Shown here: positions 55,430 to 64,000 of the stretch, piece after piece
How the letters are laid out: every line of letters starts with the position of its first letter
How positions within the stretch are numbered: position 1 is the first letter of the stretch
Origin: Sabethes cyaneus
Lineage: Eukaryota > Arthropoda > Insecta > Diptera > Culicidae
Direction: 5' to 3'
Length of the DNA: 64,000 bases
Assembly (NCBI RefSeq): GCF_943734655.1
Contig: NC_071354.1
Location: 48,352,044-48,416,043 of the forward strand
Notes under the pieces: generated by a model
Seen by the model: the letters and a program-made list of their open reading frames with translations, nothing else
Database searches by the model: none
Told to the model about the DNA's origin: nothing
Program-made: the position numbers and the translations under genes

Positions 55430-55860
55430 CTTGATTTAAAATTGGACTTAAAATTTAAAAAGAATTTAAATTGGTTTTGAATTGAACTTAAAACTAGATT
55501 TTATATCGGACTTCAAGCTGGACTTGAAAGGATTTATAATTGGACATGAATTCGGATTTAAAATTGAAGTTGGACTTAAAATCAAAGTTGAAATTGGACT
55601 TTAAATTACACTTGGCAATGGTACATGAAATTGAATGCAAGAATTGAAATTTGATTTGAAGTTGGATATAAATTCGATTTAAATTGCATTTGAAATTGTA
55701 TTTGGAATTGAACTTGAAACTAGACTTAAAATTGGACTTGAAATCAGTGTTGAGGTTGAGCATGAATTTAATTTGGACTTGTTATTAAGCTTGAATTAGA
55801 CTTGAAATTTAATTTACACCTGGACTTGAAATTAAACTTGAAACTGGAAGTATTTTTACG
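55430..55860 (+). repeat. Degenerate TTGGACTT repeat array
   Basis: Dense irregular repetition of AAATTGGACTTGAAAT-like units, as at 46865-47375. The minus-strand 89-codon frame at 55494-55763 (Asn/Phe/Lys-rich) is a by-product. Confidence 0.7.
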
Positions 55861-56339
55861 CAATTAATTTACTTTTCGCAAAAATAGTGGAAGAATAAAT
55901 TAAAAACTGGGAACTTCAGCCTGGGTACATCAATTCTGATAAGTAGTTAGAGTGGACAGTTTTCTTAAAGAATCAAGGAAACCTATGAAGTATTTAGTCT
56001 TAGAAGGTTCAAAAACTTAATGAATATGCAATGCCATTCCTGACGGTCAGTATTTTAAATTTTCTAATTTGTTTAAATCACTTTGCCAACATATTGTTAG
56101 GATTCCTTGCACAGTTGTTCGAGAATAATTCGTATCCAGAGGATTAGCTCTGTTATTTGAATTTGAAGAATGTTATTTTACAATAGCATGCAACGGACAT
56201 AAGTTATTGCTCATCAAAAAATCTATATTCTTTTAAGGTTTTTTTCTATACAATCGAATCAAATTTTGTTACAAAATGGAAACATGACGCTGAAACAAAA
56301 TGTTAGCAAATTTAATCGCCTCACCATCACATTGGGGAC
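55861..56339. other. AT-rich sequence, nothing recognised
   Basis: No feature supported. Confidence 0.4.
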
Positions 56340-58650
56340 ATTAAAAATTTAAATTGCTACACTGACTGCTTGCCAGGGAGGGAGACATGAAATCGCTTCG
56401 CCGCGCCGGGATGAAGCGAGAAAAAGGTATATAAAGTTTAAAATTACCGAAAATTACGCGTCCCGAAGAAGGGATGAGATGAGACTCCGTTCGTGCTCTC
56501 GTGCACCTCGACATATTTCCCGTGCTGCAACCGAACAACCAGCAGCCGTACCTACGCCGCTTAATTCGTCTTATCGCGTTTCATTTTTATTAGAATTTTA
56601 ATGTATCCCAACATAAATTAAGGATAACAAAAACGGAAATCGCGCGATCTTGAACAGTATTCTTCGCTGGCATTCCGTGCCAGCAGTATATAAGGGGTTC
56701 CCGTTCGAAGCGGCGCACAAGAAAGGGGTTGTTTCACTGCTCCAGCGAGGCCGCGAGACCAACGCGGAAGCTGCGAGGGGACGATGGTGGCGCTTGCCTT
56801 TTTTATTTTCAGTACATAGAGCAGCGAGCGAAAAAGAAAAATCACTCTAAAATTTAAATGAAAATCGTGTTCCAGTTCGCTTCACTGACTGCGCGTCCTC
56901 ATCGTCCCGGGGGTGGGAAAAATCCACCCCATTCTCGCATTAACCCTCATCCCATCCCAATCTCGGTAGCAGGCTCCAGCGGCTTTTTGCAGCGAAAGGA
57001 GAGCTAAAATTTTAACTTTTTAGCTTAGTTGTTATTTCTGCCCCTCTCTGTCTTTCCTTGGAATTTCCACCAACTGACACGGGTGGACACGGAACGAGGG
57101 AACGGTTAAAACTGTGCAGCAGGATCCGCTGGCCATTTGGCGATGTTTTCATTACTGCTTTCGGGAAACGGTAAGAGCAACAACCACTACAGAGCAGCTA
57201 CAGCTGAGACCCGAGTCCCCCCCGCCCGAGTTGGCGGAGTCTGTGTCTGTAGGTGCGTACGTGCGTGCTAAAGGGCACTCACAGCGCAACTAAAAAAACG
57301 AAACCGAGCTCAAGAGGCGAACGAAGGAGGAAAAATTAAATTTATTTGGGGTTTCGCGAAGAGTTGTTGCTGCTCGCGTGCTGATGGCCCGATAGGGTTC
57401 GGCTAACAGGTTGGGGTTGTTGTTTTTGTTAATTACAATTACAACTCTCACAATGGGATTTCTTTTTTCGAAGTAGGTGTGGAACAAAATATCTTCCGGA
57501 AATATTTGTCAAATTCAACAAATTGACCAGCAACTAATTAAATAAACAAGAAAAAATGCGCTTTCGAAATCAAATCAATTCAGAAGAACAACCCCACCAT
57601 CCTCACAATCAGCCGAAAGTTCTTTCGCTAGTCTAAACCTTCTTCCTTTGTGAATTTGCTTTTCATCTGCTTTTTCTTGGAAAATTTCGGTCGTCTTTCT
57701 GCCTGCCCATCGCATCGCCGCGAAGGCACCGTATTAGAGCCTGCTCGCACCGGACAGCAATTCGCGACGGCCGGCTGGGCTGCGGCTCCACCAAAGGGAA
57801 ATCGAGCTCAACTTTTAAGTGTTGGTGATGGCCCAGCTCTCGAAATTACCTACCGATATGGCAAGCAACCCCTTTTGTAAATACAATATATATACAAAGA
57901 GAGACGGAGAGGAAGTAGAGGAAGCTTGAAGTAACAGCAACGACGAGGACGACGACGACGACGATGGTCGGTGTAAGCAAATGACAACCAAGACCAATAC
58001 GCGGCAGATCGCGAGAAACAAGGGCACAGAAGAACACCGCGCGGCCAGCAGCGCTGCGGGATGCTGCAGGTTGCCAGAGCAGGATGGGCTGCTACGCGAA
58101 AATGAGAGTTATGGAAACCGGTTGCGGGAAGGCGGAACGCGCGCGCGGGGTAGAATTAAAAAGGGATTCACGAACAATATTCAAATGAGCAGCACAGGCA
58201 GCAGCCTTTCGTTGCCTTTTTGCTTGAGTTTGTGCGTAAGCAACAACACGGCACAGACAGGAAGAGTTATGCGCCAGAAAGAGATGAACTCGTTGCAGCG
58301 CTGCTGGGAAAAGCGGGATGCAGCGAAGTGGTAAAGAGTACTTCGGATTGAACGGCTGTAATGATGATGATGAGGGCCGATCGACTGACGACGACGACGA
58401 CAAACGGTGTAGTTGGGGCTGTAATCCCCGTTTCTTTCTCGAATGCCTCTGGATGGCGCCTTTGAGGATGCTGGAAAAAATCGAGGCTTAGATGGGTACT
58501 TTTCCTTTCATCTTTGTAGAGAAATATGGTTGGATGGGTATGAAAGACACTCGCAATCAATTCACACAGTGCTTCAACGGGAAAGTATTCGGGAATTTCG
58601 TTCAAATTAATTTGCGATGTAGAGCTGGTGCAACATTCAATGTAAGGCTG
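56340..58650. other. GC-richer island without recognised repeats
   Basis: About 2.3 kb lacks recognisable transposons. It has simple repeats, GACGACGACGACGACGA at 57945-57962 and GATGATGATGATGAGG near 58360-58374. Open frames on both strands are under 120 codons and do not match a family. It resembles the islands around Kr in texture and could be distal regulatory DNA or an unrecognised noncoding locus. Confidence 0.35.
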
Positions 58651-60379
58651 ACGATATAAAAATAATGACTCAGCTAACTAAATGTTGAAATAATTTAATT
58701 TTGAGAAGCTTACGAGCAGTCAATGCCGGACATCATTCAAAATTTATTGGTGTTCGCCAGGAGACTGCATAAGCCTAATAAATCATTTCTTTTCGGTGTT
58801 GGTCCACTACATTCCGTCAAAATTGCATTTAACAAAAATAACGATCAACGGTTCTGAACCGATTCATGAAATGATCTATTGTCCCAGGACAATTTATTTT
58901 TAAACATTCCGGTACTCATAGTTTAAAATAACCATGTGTCTCCTTTAATTTTGGAAGCGATGAAGACACCTTGTTTATTACGTCCTGCTGTTTGTAGGTA
59001 TAAAATCATACAAATCTAAAACCGGTCGTACCGAATAGGTGTGCTAAAGGTGGTTAACTGGTTGACTGTGATTTACTGTTGTGTGTAACCGAAAAGAAGA
59101 TAGGCGTAAAATTGTTAATTAATATCAAATTATGAAGATGTGAATGTGAATCTTTCAGGATAATTACACAAATTTCCAATAAAAATTGTAACTGTGCATA
59201 GAGTTTGAATACGAAAAAGTACGTCGTCAAGAATCTTATAGAAGTGACATTAACCTGTTGTTATTTTTCCATGCTTCAAGGAATTTTCGCTTATCGCACT
59301 ACTTTCCCACTTATTTGGCAACCTAATTGAATTTTCGTTTGAACTCATTCTCGTCGCTTGCATTTCCAAACTTCTTCTCCAGTTTGCTTTTCATAATTGA
59401 CCAATATCCGTGACCGCTCCTAATTCTTATTAATTATTTACAAACGGCCCATAATATTTGGCAGCGAAATAATTTAAAGTAAACTGAAAGTATTTTATAT
59501 GTCAGGAAACACCGTCGTTAGCACCAACGCTAAGACTTTCCTTCTAGAAAATTAACAATTTTATGTTCGAAATTCTTTATAATGATCAAATTACTCAGCA
59601 AAATTAGAAAGAATAATTAGTTTTAGTCAGAAAGAATGACTGCATTCACCCAAATGGCTGAGGCATAGAGGTATGAAAATTCAATTAGAACCTTTATCTT
59701 GCATTGATTGGCACCCTGTGCTGCGTCTCGGGGTCCAAACCTACGAGCGCAAATTCATGGAACCATGGCTTCTGATTTTTTTGAATGTCCAACCTCATGG
59801 TGCTGTCTGGGAGTGGGGAAGTGGTTTCTGTATTAAGACACAATTTTTAATATTAGTCTAAAGTGTGATCTAAAGTGTATGGAGAAAACCCGAATCAATT
59901 CGCCATTCACGTTATCGAGAAGAAAATATTTAAAATGATAACAATATTCATGTGCCACCTGGACAGCACAAGAAGGCCGGATCATGGATTTAATTATGGT
60001 AATGGCTAATGGTAATGGATTTTTGGTGTGCTTTCAGTGTATAAAGACATAAAGAACATGACATAAGTATTTATTGCTACTTTTTAGGTGCGCAAAATTA
60101 GGAACAAACATGCGCAGAATTAGGAACATGGGCAAGAAAGTGTGCAAAATTAGGCTCCGTAGATAAGTTTACAAAACAAAAAATATACTCAATTGTTGGT
60201 CGACTTTCAATACCCATATTTTTTACCAGATATTATAGACACTACACGTTGCTGCTACCAGCGTTGTTAATACAAATCTAGAATACTTATAATAGTGAAA
60301 GAATCATAAAAAAGTCTTAACGGCGCAGAATATGGTATGTTCACCCTCCATCATTATCAGTTTCGTAGTATTGACGGGA
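58651..60379. other. AT-rich intergenic sequence
   Basis: No gene or mobile element is recognised. Phrases GCGCAAAATTAGGAAC, GCGCAGAATTAGGAAC and GTGCAAAATTAGGCTC repeat at 60090-60155, a short local repeat. Confidence 0.4.
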
Positions 60380-60790
60380 TTCTACTGCTTGCGAACCACT
60401 CTGACGACGCTATTGTCGTTGTACCACTCTGTTTGGTCGAATTTGAATAGTGACAACTTGCCGAACTAGTCGGGACAGAAAAACAAACGAATTCATGCTG
60501 GCCACGAACGAGGCAATAACCTTTTCTGAAGATACTTTTTTTGATAAATTTCCTGCTTCATAGTCCTAATAGTAGAGAAAGTGTTATTTTCCTATCCGTA
60601 TCTGCAATTTACCTGCTAAAGAAGTAACTTCTTTGGAAGCTACTCATAGGGCTGCTTTGAGCATTAATTTTTAACTCTAAATTTTGTTTTGCATCACGAT
60701 CCAGTACAACTTGTACCTTGAAACTTCGCAAACCAGCCCGCTTCTTTGTTTTCTGTACAAAGAACTATGAAAATCATCCCATTTTCGTAT
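60380..60790 (-). pseudogene. Tc1/mariner-type transposase fragment (copy 3 of 3)
   Basis: The minus strand reads KKRAGLRSFKVQVVLDRDAK and QNLELKINAQSS near 60630-60760 (N-terminal linker region of related transposases). After frameshifts it reads a piece around SASCHYSNSTKQS near 60430-60470, where relatives have DLASCHYSK with the second catalytic Asp. Homologous to 4285-4500 and 41985-42400. Short and inactive. Confidence 0.6.
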
Positions 60791-61324
60791 CCCTCGCGTC
60801 ATTTAATGCATTTTGGGCTCCGTTTAATAAAAACTACAAATATGTAGGGTTTATTTCTAATTCCCGTCGAAGTAAGTAAAGCCACTGTAAATTTCAACAT
60901 TTCTTGCATGGATTTAATGAATACTCCAAAAGTTCTTGTGCAGATTTCACACAAACATACTTACCTCCCGATTCGTGCACTTTGAATTCACTAAAAAACG
61001 ATTATTAAAGCATTTTATTTAAATTACGCTACTGACTTTATTTCTTAAATTCGTAGTACCGTATTTTAGTCCATCAAAATTTTTCATCGTCCGAACTAAA
61101 AATCGCAACAATATTTACGACATTAGCGCGCATGTATTTGTGTAGGACGGCATGACGAATGTAATTCTGCCAAAATTTCTGCTGGTAATGCAAGTTTTCT
61201 CGGCTGCAGAAAAAACTGCGTTGCGTGAGTTATTTTCATTATATGAATGACGAAAATTGAAACGATTAGTCGATATTTTCTTCTTCGTCGCACGAAAAAA
61301 ACGTAGGAAATTTGGCTGCTAGGA
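60791..61324. other. AT-rich flank of the microsatellite
   Basis: Nothing recognised. Confidence 0.4.
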
Positions 61325-62997
<1,673 letters not shown>

Positions 62998-63285
62998 CCT
63001 GACTGATATCATTCTATCTCTGTCTAGGGGGAGTCTTCTATGGCCGCGCCTCCAAATACTAAATTTCTCAAAAACAAAGATTGATGAAAATATTCGGAAA
63101 GAATGAAGCAACAGTAAAAGCTAAACAAATGAAAACTGACAAACGGTTCAACCAAAATGGTTGATAGAATCGAGTAAATTTCTTAAAAGTGCAGTTGCAA
63201 ACATTTTTAATAAAAAAGGAGCAACTTTTCTGAACATTGGCTTGATAAGTTGTATTTCCGAAAAGGTTTAAATTTGACATAGAAG
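62998..63285. other. Unassigned AT-rich sequence
   Basis: A short spacer between the tetranucleotide tract and the next polypyrimidine block. Nothing recognised. Confidence 0.4.
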
Positions 63286-64000
63286 ATACATTTATTCTGT
63301 TTTTAGCTCTCTTTAACCTTTGCTCTCCGATTTCCTTTTTTGTTTCCTGGTTTTCCTCCTGATTTTCCCGTTTTTCATTTTATTTTTCTCGACTCATATT
63401 GCCCAGTTTGCCCAGTTTTTCCCGTTTCCCGTTCCTAGAATACTACAGGTTTTCTTTTTTCTCCCTACTCTATTCTTTTCTCTTATGGTTTAACTTGTTT
63501 TTTTCTTCTGTTGTCCCTCTTTTTCTGTCACGTTGTTTTTTCTATTTTCCGTGCCGTCTTTCCTCTGCTTGGCTCGTTTTCCTTCCTTTTTCTCTTGTTT
63601 TTCTTTTTTTCTGTCCGCTGTGTCCTTTTTTCTCTCTTTCTTCTTTTTCTATCCCGATTATACTCTCGTTTTTCCTGTTTAGTCTTCTTTCGCATTTTTC
63701 CCTTTTAAATTCTTTTACCATTGTTTCGTTTTCGTCTGTTTCATTCTTCCTCTTATTATGTCCTTTTCTGTCATGTCCTATTTTTCTTTTGTCTTTCGTT
63801 TTCTCTAAATTTTCGTCTTTCTATGTTCTCATTTCCCCTACTCCCATAATAACTCTTATTCTTTTCCTCCATTTCTATCCCGTTTCTTCTCCTTTTCTGT
63901 CCATTTTTTCTCTCGTTTTCTTCGTATTCTTTATCGTTTTTCTTTCTTTTCTCTGATTATCTTTAATCTTTTTTCTGTTCAATCTCCTATTTTTTCCACT
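63286..64000 (+). repeat. Polypyrimidine tract, copy 3 (continues past window)
   Basis: C/T-dominated sequence built from TTTTTCCCGTTTCCCGTTCC, TTTTTCTGTC and TCGTTTTC pieces like those at 47.4-49.1 and 52.9-54.2 kb. The 185-codon Phe/Leu/Ser frame at 63399-63956 is a composition artefact. Confidence 0.8.

Noticed and set aside
57815..58605. Several 60-117-codon frames on both strands
   Set aside because: They overlap each other, are biased by GACGAC/GATGAT repeats and show no family signature.
63399..63956. 185-codon plus-strand frame rich in Phe, Leu and Ser
   Set aside because: It lies wholly in a polypyrimidine tract; composition forbids most stop codons. The same applies to frames at 48696-49203 and 53652-54180.

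Overview
The window is eukaryotic, insect-type DNA, most likely from a mosquito (Culicidae). The evidence is one clearly recognisable developmental gene, Krüppel (Kr), set in a large load of decayed RTE-, jockey-like and LOA-like LINEs, Tc1/mariner-type transposase fragments, tRNA-derived SINEs, palindromic MITEs and satellite DNA of the kind common in mosquito genomes. The order-level call (Diptera) rests on the Kr protein. The family-level call is an inference from the repeat families. Apart from Kr I find no intact host protein-coding gene.

Kr is on the plus strand. A canonical Inr (A+1 at 16508) is followed by a DPE at +28 and a leader of about 640 nt. A tiny first coding exon (17148-17187, 13 codons plus one base) is joined across a 10.2-kb intron to a second exon (27381-28930) that carries the rest of the protein. 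The phases match exactly (GG|A glycine codon) and the spliced product is 529 residues. It has the five Kr C2H2/C2HC fingers and the CtBP-recruiting PEDLSMH motif. The 3' UTR runs to an AATAAA at 30054-30059 and contains two UGUACAUA Pumilio-type sites.

Around and inside Kr, sequence that looks single-copy and richer in GC (about 14.6-17.2, 24.4-27.4, 28.9-32.5, 44.3-45.9 and 56.3-58.6 kb) alternates with repeats. The islands flanking and within Kr are the natural places to look for its enhancers; the other islands have no assigned function.

Region by region: 0-2.7 kb unassigned; 2.7-8 kb LINE and transposase remnants; 8-11 kb a foldback element split by a 1.1-kb insertion, inside diverged direct repeats; 11.5-12.9 kb a SINE-like unit and two MITEs; 14.6-30.1 kb Kr, whose intron carries a MITE, a 34-bp minisatellite of about 2.4 kb, an RTE fragment and a Helitron/mini-me-like repeat; 33-43.3 kb a dense, nested graveyard of LOA-like and jockey-like LINEs, Tc1/mariner copies, a SINE and a MITE; 46.9-54.2 kb a composite family of TTGGACTT-type repeats plus long polypyrimidine tracts, interrupted by a SINE, a broken RTE element and a jockey-like tail; 54.3-55.9 kb an intact foldback element and more TTGGACTT repeats; 60.4-60.8 kb a transposase remnant; 61.3-63.0 kb an apparently uninterrupted (TCTG)n tract of about 1.67 kb; 63.3-64 kb another polypyrimidine block.

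All transposable-element reading frames are broken by stops or frameshifts, so Kr is the only gene here I would expect to make a protein.
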